This document shows positions 49,391-58,275 of a stretch of 64,000 bases of DNA, piece after piece; within the stretch, counting starts at the first letter, position 1, and every line of letters begins with the position of its first letter. This DNA is from Candidatus Avelusimicrobium intestinipullorum (GTDB taxonomy: Bacteria; Elusimicrobiota; Elusimicrobia; Elusimicrobiales; Elusimicrobiaceae). The translations under genes and the position numbers were made by a program. The notes beneath the pieces were generated by a model. The model had not been told where the DNA came from, did no database searches, and worked only from the letters and a program-made list of their open reading frames with translations. Location of the stretch: the NCBI GenBank assembly GCA_944324635.1, contig CALUXC010000002.1:186001-250000 (forward strand). Reading direction: 5' to 3'.

Positions 49391-51754
49391 ATGTGGTATG
49401 GAATTGCCGCCCTAAGACCCTTTGAGCAATATGCGCTGTTTGGCGTATTGTTCATTGCGGTGTTGGGGCTTTTGTATGCGCTGTTCCTGCGCAAGCAGGT
49501 AATCAGCGAAGATGCCGGCACCCCCGAAATGCAAAAAGTATGGGGCGCCATTCGGGAAGGCGCAAACGCCTACCTGAAAAGACAGCTCAAAACCATTTTG
49601 CCGCTGATTGGGTTGCTGACCGTCTGTCTTTTCCTGTCCGTTTACATTGTGCCTGTGTCGCAGGACTCTATGGAACGGTTTGCGGGTCTCTCCCCCGAAA
49701 AAGTCAAACTCATCGCCGCCTTTGGGCGTGCGGGTGCGTTTGTGCTGGGGGCGGTGTTCTCGCTTCTGGTGGGGCAGCTGGGTATGCGTATTGCGGTGGA
49801 CGCCAACGTGCGCGTAACGGCCGCTTCTAAACGCAGCTTTGGCGAAGCGCTCCGCATTGCTTATCGGGCGGGTACCGTAACGGGTATGCTGACCGACGGC
49901 TTAGGGTTGCTGGGCGGTACGCTTATTTTCATTATTTTCGGTATTGCCGCGCCGGACGCCCTGTTGGGCTTTGGTTTCGGCGGTACGCTGCTGGCCTTGT
50001 TCATGCGCGTAGGCGGCGGTATCTACACCAAAGCCGCTGACGTGGGCGCGGACCTGGTAGGCAAAGTGGAAGCGGGCATCCCCGAAGACGACCCGCGCAA
50101 CCCGGCCGTAGTGGCCGACCTGGTGGGCGACAACGTGGGCGACTGCGCCGGTATGGCTGCGGATATTTTTGAATCCTACGAAGTCACCATCGTGTCCGGC
50201 TTGATTTTGGGTATCGCCTTGTGGAGAATTACCGGTCACCACGAATGGATCGTCTATCCGCTCTTGGTACGCGGTATTGGCGTGTTGTGCTCCATTATCG
50301 GCACCTACGCGGTAAAAGATTCCAAACGCACCGCGGGCAACGCCATGAAGGCTATCTTCAAAGGCTACAGCATTTCCGCCACCATTTCCGTGGTGATTTT
50401 CGGCGTGCTGGCCTATTTCTACATGAACACCGTCCCCGGCGGCTGGTGGAGACCGTTTGCCGCCACCACCATCGGTATTTTGCTGGCGATTGTCATTGAC
50501 CGCCTGACCGAATACTTTACGGGTACGGAAAACAAACCCGTGCAGGAAATCAAAAAATCTACCGCCACCGGCTCGGCTACGACCATTCTGTCCGGTATTG
50601 CGGTAGGCTTTGAATCGGCCGTGTGGACTACGCTGGTGATTGCGGCGTCCATTTTCTGCTCTGTGGTGATTTTCGGCACGATTGACGGCTTGACCCCTGC
50701 CGAAAAGTTCAACTTCATTCTTTACGGCGTAGCCATGACCGGTATCGGCATGCTGACGCTGACCGGCAACAATGTGGCCATGGACTCCTTTGGCCCTATT
50801 GCCGATAACGCCAACGGTATCGGCGAAATGGCTTGGCACGGCCAAGACGACGCCGAAACCAAAAAAGCCCGCCAAATCATGGCGGATTTGGACGGCGTAG
50901 GCAACACCACCAAAGCCATCACCAAAGGCGTGGCTATTGGCTCTGCCGTGATTGCGGCCGTGTCGTTGTTTGCTTCCTACATGGTGGACGTAAGCAACGT
51001 GCAGCGCTTGTTAAACGACGCCTGGGCCGCCGCCGGCGAAGACAAAGTGCTTACGCTCTTGTCCCAGGTGGGGATTGTAGTGTCCAACCCGGTGGTATTT
51101 GTGGGTATGCTAATTGGCGGGGCGTTGCCGTGGCTGTTCTCGTCCTTTGCCATTAACGCCGTCAGCCGTGCGGCTGCACTGATTGTGCAGGAAGTACGTC
51201 GCCAATTCAAAGGCGGAGTGTTGGAAGGCAAAGCCAAACCCGACTATACCCGCGCCGTTTCCATCTCTACGGTAGCCGCCCAGAAAGAATTAATCATTCT
51301 GGCGCTGTTGGGCATTGTGTCCCCGGTCATCGTGGGCTTGGCGTTTGGCGTGGAAGCCTTGGGCGGATTTTTGGCGGGGATTATTGTTTCCGGCCAGCTC
51401 TTGGCGGTGTTTATGTCCAACGCGGGCGGCGCGTGGGATAACGCCAAAAAAGTGGTGGAAGATGAACCTTCCGATATTGCCGCCAACACCGGCAAAGGTT
51501 CCGAACGCCACAAAGCCAGCGTGGTAGGCGATACGGTGGGTGACCCCTTAAAGGATACCGCCGGTCCCGCCGTCAACCCGCTGATTAAAGTGGTCAACAT
51601 GGTGGCCGTTATTGTGGCGCCCATCATCGTGAACTACCACAACGACTACACCCCCTTGGGCAAAATCGGCTGGGTGGTAGTCATCTTCCTGCTGGCAGTA
51701 TTGGGCTGGGCCATTTTGACCAGCAAAAAACCCGCGCAGGACTTAAACAAATAA
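49391..51754 (+). CDS. hppA: Membrane-bound proton-translocating pyrophosphatase (K+-independent type)
   Basis: A 787-residue, roughly 16-helix pump that hydrolyses pyrophosphate and exports H+ (possibly Na+). The pyrophosphate-binding DVGADLVGKVEAGIPEDDPR and NPAVVADLVGDNVGDCAGMAAD are intact, as are DSFGPIADNANGIGEMA and the late GDTVGDPLKDTAGPAVNPLI. At the position that decides potassium dependence the protein has Lys508 in GNTTKAITKG, the K+-independent signature (K+-dependent enzymes have Ala there). K+-independent forms are usually H+ pumps. AAAGGAGA precedes the start and TATAAT lies at 49348. It would save energy by using pyrophosphate from biosynthesis. Confidence 0.95.
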   Translation: MWYGIAALRPFEQYALFGVLFIAVLGLLYALFLRKQVISEDAGTPEMQKVWGAIREGANAYLKRQLKTILPLIGLLTVCLFLSVYIVPVSQDSMERFAGLSPEKVKLIAAFGRAGAFVLGAVFSLLVGQLGMRIAVDANVRVTAASKRSFGEALRIAYRAGTVTGMLTDGLGLLGGTLIFIIFGIAAPDALLGFGFGGTLLALFMRVGGGIYTKAADVGADLVGKVEAGIPEDDPRNPAVVADLVGDNVGDCAGMAADIFESYEVTIVSGLILGIALWRITGHHEWIVYPLLVRGIGVLCSIIGTYAVKDSKRTAGNAMKAIFKGYSISATISVVIFGVLAYFYMNTVPGGWWRPFAATTIGILLAIVIDRLTEYFTGTENKPVQEIKKSTATGSATTILSGIAVGFESAVWTTLVIAASIFCSVVIFGTIDGLTPAEKFNFILYGVAMTGIGMLTLTGNNVAMDSFGPIADNANGIGEMAWHGQDDAETKKARQIMADLDGVGNTTKAITKGVAIGSAVIAAVSLFASYMVDVSNVQRLLNDAWAAAGEDKVLTLLSQVGIVVSNPVVFVGMLIGGALPWLFSSFAINAVSRAAALIVQEVRRQFKGGVLEGKAKPDYTRAVSISTVAAQKELIILALLGIVSPVIVGLAFGVEALGGFLAGIIVSGQLLAVFMSNAGGAWDNAKKVVEDEPSDIAANTGKGSERHKASVVGDTVGDPLKDTAGPAVNPLIKVVNMVAVIVAPIIVNYHNDYTPLGKIGWVVVIFLLAVLGWAILTSKKPAQDLNK

Positions 51755-51766
51755 GTTTACGGAAGA

Positions 51767-51800
51767 CAAAAATCCCGCTCAGTGATGAGCGGGATTTTTT
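51767..51800. terminator. Bidirectional terminator between hppA and a pilin gene
   Basis: Stem AAAAATCCCGCTC / GAGCGGGATTTTTT with a six-base loop. Confidence 0.95.
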
Positions 51801-51820
51801 ATGTCCATATCTGTTTGTCA

Positions 51821-52297
51821 TTACCAATTTTGCACGTTTCCTTTGGACCATTCCATACACAATTCCCGTTGGTAAGGAGTAGCCTGGCGATATAAGGCAC
51901 ACATGCGGCGGCCTGTTTTATCAATGGCCAAAGAATACACTTTTTCGCCGCTGGTGTCTTGCTCATTCAACCGACGGCTGACTAGCGCGATATAGCCTTC
52001 CCGCCCCCAGGCCGAGGAGGTGAAAATAAAATACTTACCCACATTAGCGTCTATTCTATTGCCGTAAATGCCGCTGCCGGCATAAGATGTATCCAAATCA
52101 TTGATGTTTTTGCTGTACTTCCCGTTTGCCATATAATACACTTGGTTGGCACGGGCAATTTCTTCCACAGCCATGATGGCTTCGCTCATGCGGGATTTTT
52201 CCACTGCTTTATCATATTGCGGTACGGCTATTGCCGCCAAAATGCCTATAATTAGCACCACTACTAATAATTCAATTAAAGTAAAACCTTTTTTCAT
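51821..52297 (-). CDS. Type IV pilin-like protein (solitary)
   Basis: A 158-residue prepilin. A four-residue leader MKKG is cut before [20 protein letters not shown], and Glu5 of the mature protein is present. The helix continues VPQYDKAVEKSRMSEAIMAV, and a Tyr-rich segment (QVYYMANGKYSKNINDLD) leads into a short variable C-terminal domain with two Cys (residues about 133 and 147). This may be a surface pilin, pseudopilin or competence pilin. GAGGGGGAAA precedes the start. No assembly ATPase, platform or prepilin peptidase is nearby. The N-terminus is almost identical to that of the pilin at 59.1 kb while the C-termini differ completely. Confidence 0.88.
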   Translation of the reverse strand: MKKGFTLIELLVVVLIIGILAAIAVPQYDKAVEKSRMSEAIMAVEEIARANQVYYMANGKYSKNINDLDTSYAGSGIYGNRIDANVGKYFIFTSSAWGREGYIALVSRRLNEQDTSGEKVYSLAIDKTGRRMCALYRQATPYQRELCMEWSKGNVQNW

Positions 52298-52417
52298 GTC
52301 TTTCCCCCTCGCTAGATATTCTTAAAATAATGTAGAAAAATTTCAAGATGGAGGACATACACCTCCCCTCCGGCAATAACCCTCTTTCCCAACAAATCAC
52401 AATAAACGCTTTTTTGC

Positions 52418-52423
52418 TATGAT
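52418..52423 (+). promoter_or_regulatory. -10-like TATGAT abutting the next gene
   Basis: TATGAT is followed by seven bases and the ATG at 52431, without a Shine-Dalgarno. A leaderless mRNA is predicted. Confidence 0.4.
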
Positions 52424-52430
52424 ATGGTAT

Positions 52431-53285
52431 ATGGATATATTTTTACTTGTTTTGATACTGGGCTGTGCCGCCGGGCTGGTGGTGACTACACGCACCCGCA
52501 GCGCACAAATTGCGCGCATGGCCAAAATGAACGGCTGCCGTTTTGACCGCGAAAAGGACTCCGTCACGACCGAACAAACGGCCGGACGGCTGGAGTTTTT
52601 TACTCTCTATTTCCATCAATATCAAAACGTGTGCACGTGCTCGGATAATTTCGCCTTTATCCGCGTGGCGGACGATAACATCTACATGGACGATGACCCC
52701 AAAACCAAGCCCATCAAATTCACCATTTTTACGGCGGAACTTAAAAAACGCCAGTTCCCCGCGTTAAAAATTGCGCCTATCAATTCGCAATTTGCGCCTT
52801 CTCAATATGCACTGATGAAAACCAATATCCCCCAAATAGACAGCCGCTACCGCATTCACGCCCCCACCCCCGCGGCCGCCTTGGTGCTGACGCCTTTTAT
52901 TATCGGCTTATTAAAAACGCGCCCCAACATTTATTTGGAACTTAACGACAATGCCTTGGTCTATCACGAAAATGCCCAAATGCCGCTGGCTCAATTCCAG
53001 CAATTTCGCTTCCGGGCCATTCAAATCCTGCATGAATTTGAAAACGTTATCGTAAAGCTGGACCAGACTAATCCCTCCGTCACCGCCACGCTGAGCCCCA
53101 AACCCATGGACGCGGCCGAGGCGCGCGCGGAAGCCATGATGAAAGCGCTTTGCACGCCCCAATATGCTCCGTCTGAAAAAGAAGGAAGCGGGTGGAGAGG
53201 AATGTGGATTATTGTTCTGTTGGCGATACTGCTGGGAATGTCGCTTTTGTCGTGGTTTGTGCTAAACAACTGGATGGCACGCTAA
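52431..53285 (+). CDS. Membrane protein of unknown function with two terminal helices
   Basis: A 284-residue protein that I do not recognise. A membrane helix at residues 2-18 (IFLLVLILGCAAGLVVT) and another at the C-terminus (GMWIIVLLAILLGMSLLSWF) flank a soluble region of about 230 residues. That region has DREKDSVTTEQTAGRLEFFT, a Cys pair (NVCTCSDNF) and mixed alpha/beta character. The sequence TFYLELNDNALVYHENAQM-like in the middle (here IYLELNDNALVYHENAQ) suggests a domain similar to DUF3137 or other DUFs, but I cannot assign one. An ATG at 52419 is an alternative start. A terminator follows the stop. Confidence 0.55.
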   Translation: MDIFLLVLILGCAAGLVVTTRTRSAQIARMAKMNGCRFDREKDSVTTEQTAGRLEFFTLYFHQYQNVCTCSDNFAFIRVADDNIYMDDDPKTKPIKFTIFTAELKKRQFPALKIAPINSQFAPSQYALMKTNIPQIDSRYRIHAPTPAAALVLTPFIIGLLKTRPNIYLELNDNALVYHENAQMPLAQFQQFRFRAIQILHEFENVIVKLDQTNPSVTATLSPKPMDAAEARAEAMMKALCTPQYAPSEKEGSGWRGMWIIVLLAILLGMSLLSWFVLNNWMAR

Positions 53286-53297
53286 TCTGACCGATAC

Positions 53298-53336
53298 AAA
53301 AAAATCCGCGTCCCGTTAAGGAACGCGGATTTTTTA
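53298..53336. terminator. Bidirectional terminator before the M3 peptidase gene
   Basis: Stem AAAATCCGCGT / ACGCGGATTTT with an 11-base loop and a T-tract, between convergent genes. Confidence 0.9.
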
Positions 53337-53346
53337 TGCGCGAAGA

Positions 53347-55398
53347 TTACTTTTCCTTTACGCCAAGCTCTTTTAAGAAAGCTTTGTCGTTATAGGGGCG
53401 GCCCAAGAATTTTTCCACCATTTCGTTTTCGTCATACACCGTTCCGGGCGTATAGACATACTCGCGCAATCGTGCGCCAAGCTGGGCATTAAACAAGCCT
53501 TGTTTTTGGAACTCGCTAAAAATATCCTGTGCAATCACGAGGGACCAGGCGTACACGTAGTACCCTACGTCATACGGATCGGTAAGGGACATGATGTGCC
53601 CAAAACTGGCCTGGGGATATGTGCCGGGCGTCATCGGTACGCCGGTGATTTCTTTCATCATGCGTTCATACAGGCGGGTAGTATCCACCCGTTTATCGGC
53701 GGCATGGGCCGCCACGTCAAACTGGCCCAAAAAGTTCTGCCGAATAAAAGCCGTGGCCACGCCCGCATTTTTGGATTTTACCAACGCATCTATCATTTCC
53801 TGAGGCATGGGTTTGCCCGTTTGATAGTGGGAGGAAATGCGCGTTAACACTTCGGGCTGCCAGGCCCAATTTTCCAACAGCTGGGAATGGGTTTCAATAT
53901 AATCCCACGCCACGTTGTCCCCCGTCAGGGTAGCGTATTTGGACGTAGCCATAGACATTTGCAGCACATGCCCAAATTCATGGAACAATGTTTCCACTTC
54001 GCTGTGTTCCAGCAAAGAGGGCACCCCGTTCCCGGCCGGGGTAAAGTTGGCCGCTATCACTACCGAGGGCGTTTGGAAGGAACCGTCCGGCAGTTCAAAG
54101 CGGTCCACAAAACTCCAGGTGGCGGCGTGGGTATATTTGCCGTCACGCGGGTAGAGGTCCATGTAAAAATTGGAAATCAGCTCCCCGGTTTTGGCGTCTT
54201 TGATTTGATAGACTATCACGTCCCGGTGCCACACGGGCAAATTAGCCCGCGTAAACGTAAGCCCAAAAAGCTGACCGAAAATATCAAACATTCCCGCAAT
54301 CACCGTATCTGCAGGAAAGTATTCTTTCATTTTTTCGTTATCCACCTGGTAATATTTCTTCTTGTATTCATTGCTCCAATAGGGCAGTTCCCAGGCGGTC
54401 ATTTCGTCGGCTTTTTGGCCAGTGGTTTCTTGTTTCAAAGCCAGCAGTTCTTTCAATTCCTGCTGGGCCAAGGGGGTCACTTCCCGCTGTAAATTTTTCA
54501 GGAATTTTTCCAGCGTTTCATAGTTTTTGGCCATGCGTACGGGAAGCACATAATCGGGATAGCGCGCATACCCCAGCAGTTTAGCCTGCTGGCGGCGCAG
54601 TTCCAGGGTGTCTTCCAACAACGTAACGTTTTCCTTCCCCCCGCGGCGGGCGAATTTTTCCTGCAGGGCTTTGCGGGCTTTTTCGTTTTTGGCCGATGCC
54701 ATAAACGGATTGTAATCCGGATATTTAAGCGTCACGATATAGCGTCCGTCTTTCGTGCGGTCCAACCGGTTGATAAACGTTTCGCCCAATCCGTCCAGCT
54801 CTTCGCGCGAAACGATTAATTCGTCCTTATAATTATTCAAATTCACGTTATATTGGGTGATTTTATTTAAGCGTTCCGTATTAAGGCGGGTGTATTCCTG
54901 GGCCTCTTTGTCGGACAAGGCCATACCGGCCCTTTCATAGCGCTCCAGCCATTTGGCCAGCAGGCGGGCGTCTTCATGAGAGAGGGAAGGGTTCGTATCC
55001 GCATATTCTTTTAAGGCGCGGTACACGTCCTTGCGGGCAAACACCGCGGCTTTGGTTTGGCTGCCTTTGGCTTCCAGGCGGGCGGCCGCTTCACGCACGT
55101 CCGCATTTTCGTGGAAATAGGCCAGCAAAGACAAATTCTTCGGCACAAACCAGTACGAAGTGTACGCGCTTTCCAACGCCAATACGGTATTGTTAAAATC
55201 CCGTTCTTTGGCCGGAATGTTCACCAAAAAATTCAAATTAACGTCCAGCTCTTTGGCGGCCTGAGCCTCCAAAGAGGAAATTTCCTGCGGCGTATAGTCA
55301 AAACGCAAATGTCCGTTCTTAAACATATCGCCGTATGCGCCCGCAAACGCGGCGCAGGGCAGCGCAAGGGCCGCCAAACCCGTCATTATTTTATTCAT
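53347..55398 (-). CDS. Exported M3 family metallopeptidase (oligopeptidase/dipeptidyl carboxypeptidase type)
   Basis: A 683-residue zinc peptidase of the M3 (thimet oligopeptidase) family. The zinc motif HEFGH lies in VETLFHEFGHVLQMSM near residue 470, with the third ligand Glu in ETHSQLLENWAWQPEVL about 27 residues later. YDVGYYVYAWSLVIAQDIF is the substrate-channel region near the C-terminus. A signal peptide (MTGLAALALPCAAFAGAYGDM) is unusual because most M3 enzymes are cytoplasmic; it suggests periplasmic peptide breakdown. The long helical N-terminal half is normal for the family. It diverges from the ispH fusion gene. Confidence 0.9.
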   Translation of the reverse strand: MNKIMTGLAALALPCAAFAGAYGDMFKNGHLRFDYTPQEISSLEAQAAKELDVNLNFLVNIPAKERDFNNTVLALESAYTSYWFVPKNLSLLAYFHENADVREAAARLEAKGSQTKAAVFARKDVYRALKEYADTNPSLSHEDARLLAKWLERYERAGMALSDKEAQEYTRLNTERLNKITQYNVNLNNYKDELIVSREELDGLGETFINRLDRTKDGRYIVTLKYPDYNPFMASAKNEKARKALQEKFARRGGKENVTLLEDTLELRRQQAKLLGYARYPDYVLPVRMAKNYETLEKFLKNLQREVTPLAQQELKELLALKQETTGQKADEMTAWELPYWSNEYKKKYYQVDNEKMKEYFPADTVIAGMFDIFGQLFGLTFTRANLPVWHRDVIVYQIKDAKTGELISNFYMDLYPRDGKYTHAATWSFVDRFELPDGSFQTPSVVIAANFTPAGNGVPSLLEHSEVETLFHEFGHVLQMSMATSKYATLTGDNVAWDYIETHSQLLENWAWQPEVLTRISSHYQTGKPMPQEMIDALVKSKNAGVATAFIRQNFLGQFDVAAHAADKRVDTTRLYERMMKEITGVPMTPGTYPQASFGHIMSLTDPYDVGYYVYAWSLVIAQDIFSEFQKQGLFNAQLGARLREYVYTPGTVYDENEMVEKFLGRPYNDKAFLKELGVKEK

Positions 55399-55449
55399 AG
55401 TTTAATTATAGAAAATTCCCCACTCCCCCACGCGCGCGAACGAATTTCC

Positions 55450-55455
55450 TATAAT
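55450..55455 (+). promoter_or_regulatory. -10-like TATAAT abutting ispH
   Basis: TATAAT followed by ATAAGT and then ATG. There is no Shine-Dalgarno. It is one of the clearest leaderless candidates in the window. Confidence 0.5.
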
Positions 55456-55461
55456 ATAAGT

Positions 55462-57153
55462 ATGGAAAAAGAACAGGACGTCACCGTCGCCAAAAGCGCG
55501 GGCTTTTGCCCGGGCGTTAAACGCGCTATAGACAAAGTGCTGGAATTGGAAGCCGCCGGCAAAAAACCGGTTTACACCATTGGTCCCTTGATTCACAACA
55601 AACAAGTGACCGATATGCTTGCCGCCAAGCAAATCACCTCTATAGACCGCCCGCAGGACGCCGCCGATAAATCCGGCGTGCTGGTTATCCGCGCACACGG
55701 CATCACGCCGCAGTTTCAGCAGGAAGTGCAGTCCTGCGGCATGGAAGTGGTGGACGCTACCTGCCCGCTCGTCAAACACGCGCAAAACATTATTGATAAA
55801 TTTGCCCAGCAAGGCTACCATACCGTAATCGTAGGGGACGGCGGCCACGCCGAAGTAATCGGCCTCTTGGGCTATACGCAGGGGAAAGGGGTGGTCGTTT
55901 CCGGGCCGGAAGAAGCCGCACGCCTGCCTCATTTTGACAAAGTAAACGTCGTCTCTCAAACCACGCAAAAAGAAAGCGTATTTTACGAAACGGCCGAAGA
56001 AGTAAAAAAACACGCGGACGAATGCCAAATTTCCAATACCATCTGCCAACCCACCAAAGACCGCCAAAAAGAAACCATTGAACTGGCCAAAAGTGCCGAT
56101 TTGGTGATTGTCGTGGGCGGCCGCCACAGCGCCAACACGGCGCGTTTGGCGCTCTTATGCAAAGGGTTGGCCCCCGCCGTACTGCATGTGGAAACGGAAA
56201 GCGAACTGGAAGTGCAACCCGTGCAGCGGGCGAAAAAAATTTTTATTACCGCCGGCGCTTCCACCCCTAACTGGGTGATTGACCGCGTAGCCGCGCGCGT
56301 GCGCGAAATCCGCAAGCCAAATGCCAAGTCCGTCCTGTCGGGCCTGTTTGGCAAAATGTGGCACTTTTTGGTGCGCAACTGCTTCTACACCGCTTTTGCC
56401 GCCGCCGCGCTGGCCTATGTGTGCATGCGCTTAGAAGGGGTGCCGACAGACGGGAACCTGCTGGCGTTTGCGGGGCTGTTTGTATTTGCGTTAACGGCGT
56501 TTAACCGAGCGGCCGAAGCGGAACCCGGGCAGAACAAACGCTTCCTGACGCTTGCCAGCCTGCTGGCGGCGGCCGGCGCCGTAGGCTGTGCCGCACCGGT
56601 GGGGAAAGGAGCCCTGGCCCTGGGAATTGTGTTCCTGCTGGCGGGCTTTGCCTATCCGTACCGCCATTTACTCAAATTTCAACTGCTTTCCCTGCCCGGC
56701 ACGAAAGACGTAGTCACCGCGCTGGGCTGGGCATATGCCTGTGCTTTTTTGCCAGCCTATACGCATGGCATGTTGCTGCGCAAGGCCGCCTATTTGGCCG
56801 TATTCTATACGGTGTTATTGGTGTTTATGCGCTCGGTAACGCTGGGGTTCACCTCGGCCAATAAAGATTTAATTATCGGCCGCGAAAGTTTTTACAAAGC
56901 CTTTGGCATGAAAAAAACCAAATGGGCCGTAACACTGGTACTGCTGGCGCTGACGGCCGCATTGGGGACGCTTTTGTCCCTCACGTGGAAGCCGGCCTTG
57001 GTGGGCATGTTGTTAATCGGTCATCTCTACACCGTTTTTATTGTAATATATTACTATAGCAAGACCAGTACCCGCAGCGTAAAAGACGAAACGCTTATTG
57101 ACGGACAGTTCTTCGTGCTGTGGGCGCTAAGCGGGTTGGCCGCGTATTTATAG
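55462..57153 (+). CDS. ispH: IspH (HMBPP reductase) fused to a UbiA-like membrane domain
   Basis: A 563-residue fusion. Residues 1-285 are 4-hydroxy-3-methylbut-2-enyl diphosphate reductase, the last step of the MEP isoprenoid pathway, making IPP and DMAPP. The three Fe-S cysteines are in SAGFCPGVKRAI (Cys16), VVDATCPLVKHA and NTICQPTKDRQ; the catalytic Glu region reads GDGGHAEVIG. Residues about 300-563 form eight or so helices like a UbiA prenyltransferase: LPGTKDVVTALGWAYACAFLP matches the central UbiA segment. The Asp-rich motifs are eroded. ALTAFNRAAEAEPGQNKR stands where N-x-x-x-D-x-x-x-D is expected, and TSANKDLIIGRESFYKAFG where D-x-x-x-D is expected. pfkA follows 12 bp downstream. 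Catalysis by the second half is doubtful. Confidence 0.85.
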   Translation: MEKEQDVTVAKSAGFCPGVKRAIDKVLELEAAGKKPVYTIGPLIHNKQVTDMLAAKQITSIDRPQDAADKSGVLVIRAHGITPQFQQEVQSCGMEVVDATCPLVKHAQNIIDKFAQQGYHTVIVGDGGHAEVIGLLGYTQGKGVVVSGPEEAARLPHFDKVNVVSQTTQKESVFYETAEEVKKHADECQISNTICQPTKDRQKETIELAKSADLVIVVGGRHSANTARLALLCKGLAPAVLHVETESELEVQPVQRAKKIFITAGASTPNWVIDRVAARVREIRKPNAKSVLSGLFGKMWHFLVRNCFYTAFAAAALAYVCMRLEGVPTDGNLLAFAGLFVFALTAFNRAAEAEPGQNKRFLTLASLLAAAGAVGCAAPVGKGALALGIVFLLAGFAYPYRHLLKFQLLSLPGTKDVVTALGWAYACAFLPAYTHGMLLRKAAYLAVFYTVLLVFMRSVTLGFTSANKDLIIGRESFYKAFGMKKTKWAVTLVLLALTAALGTLLSLTWKPALVGMLLIGHLYTVFIVIYYYSKTSTRSVKDETLIDGQFFVLWALSGLAAYL

Positions 57154-57165
57154 TTGGAGGGGGAT

Positions 57166-58266
57166 ATGACTATTAAAAGAATCGGTATTTTAACCGCCGG
57201 GGGCGACTGCCCCGGATTAAACGCCGTTGTGCGGGCGGTAAGCAAAAACGCGCTGCGCCACGGTATTGAGGTATTGGGCTTCAAAAACGGATTTGACGGC
57301 CTGGTACGCAACGAATTTTTGAACATTACGGACGATACCGTCTCCGGTATTTTAACGATGGGCGGCACCATCTTGGGCACCAGCAACATCGCCAACCCTT
57401 TCAAATACACGCTGCCGCCTTTTGGCTCGGCGGAAGATCCGCGGGATTTGTCTTCCGTTGCGTTGCATAATTTCAAAGAAAATCAGCTGGACGCACTGAT
57501 CACCATCGGCGGGGACGGGACGCTGCACATGTCCCAACAGTTTGTGGACCTGGGCATGCCCATTGTGGCCGTACCCAAAACCATTGATAACGACCTTTCC
57601 GCCACGGATCAGACCTTCGGTTTTGACTCGGCCCTGGCCGTTGCCACCGAAGCCATAGACCGCCTGCACACCACCGCCCAAAGCCATCACCGCGTGATGA
57701 TTATTGAAACCATGGGCCGCTATGCGGGCTGGATTGCCTTGCGCTCGGCCGTAGCCGGCGGGGGCGACATTGTGCTGATTCCCGAAATCCCGTATAACGA
57801 CGACGTTATCGTCAATTACATTTTGGACCGCAAAGCCAAAGGCAAAACCTTTAGCATCGTGGTGGCGGCCGAAGGCGCCAAAAACGAATTGGGCGAGCAA
57901 TCCGTCGCCCGCACGTTGCCCGGCAGTACCGACCCGATCCGCCTGGGCGGCATTGCGTACAAATTAAGCAATATGATTGAAGACCGCACCAAAATAGAAT
58001 CCCGCGCCTGCGTGCTGGGGCACACCCAGCGCGGCGGTACGCCCACGGCGTTTGACCGCTGGCTTTCCACCCTCTACGGAGCCAAAGCGCTGGACCTGGT
58101 GCTGGAAGGAAAATTCGGCTATATGGCCGCTTTCCGCGACTTCAAAATTACCGAAGTAAAAATTGCGGACGCCATTTCCAAGCTCAAATTAGTGGACCCG
58201 CACGGCGAAGAAGTAAAAGCCGCCTTGGAAGTGGGCATGAGCTTTGGCTCGTCCGAAATCGGCTGA
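57166..58266 (+). CDS. pfkA: 6-phosphofructokinase (ATP-type with mixed signature)
   Basis: A 366-residue phosphofructokinase that phosphorylates fructose-6-phosphate in glycolysis. LTAGGDCPGLNAVVRAV at residues 10-26 starts the nucleotide site. GGDGT at 115-119 has Gly118, the residue of ATP users (PPi users have Asp). VPKTIDNDLSATDQT at 136-150 has Lys138, which is common in PPi-dependent enzymes. This mixture is known from ATP-dependent trypanosome-type enzymes, so ATP is the best guess. HTQRGGTPTAFDR is the regulatory/substrate helix. Start at 57166 has TTGGAGGGGGA; a TTG at 57154 is possible. It lies between ispH and rlmB in one plus-strand operon. Confidence 0.9.
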   Translation: MTIKRIGILTAGGDCPGLNAVVRAVSKNALRHGIEVLGFKNGFDGLVRNEFLNITDDTVSGILTMGGTILGTSNIANPFKYTLPPFGSAEDPRDLSSVALHNFKENQLDALITIGGDGTLHMSQQFVDLGMPIVAVPKTIDNDLSATDQTFGFDSALAVATEAIDRLHTTAQSHHRVMIIETMGRYAGWIALRSAVAGGGDIVLIPEIPYNDDVIVNYILDRKAKGKTFSIVVAAEGAKNELGEQSVARTLPGSTDPIRLGGIAYKLSNMIEDRTKIESRACVLGHTQRGGTPTAFDRWLSTLYGAKALDLVLEGKFGYMAAFRDFKITEVKIADAISKLKLVDPHGEEVKAALEVGMSFGSSEIG

Positions 58267-58275
58267 GGAGCAAGT

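Noticed and set aside
49901..50875. 324-codon minus-strand frame opposite hppA
   Set aside because: It is His/Arg/Gly-rich low-complexity translation of the complementary strand of a conserved gene.
52350..52366. GGAGG...CCTCC palindrome as a terminator or operator
   Set aside because: It is only five pairs, has no T-tract and sits between divergent genes; too short to support.
55057..55461. N-terminal extension of the ispH fusion
   Set aside because: The upstream frame runs antisense through the start of the M3 peptidase gene; the IspH family begins at the ATG at 55462.
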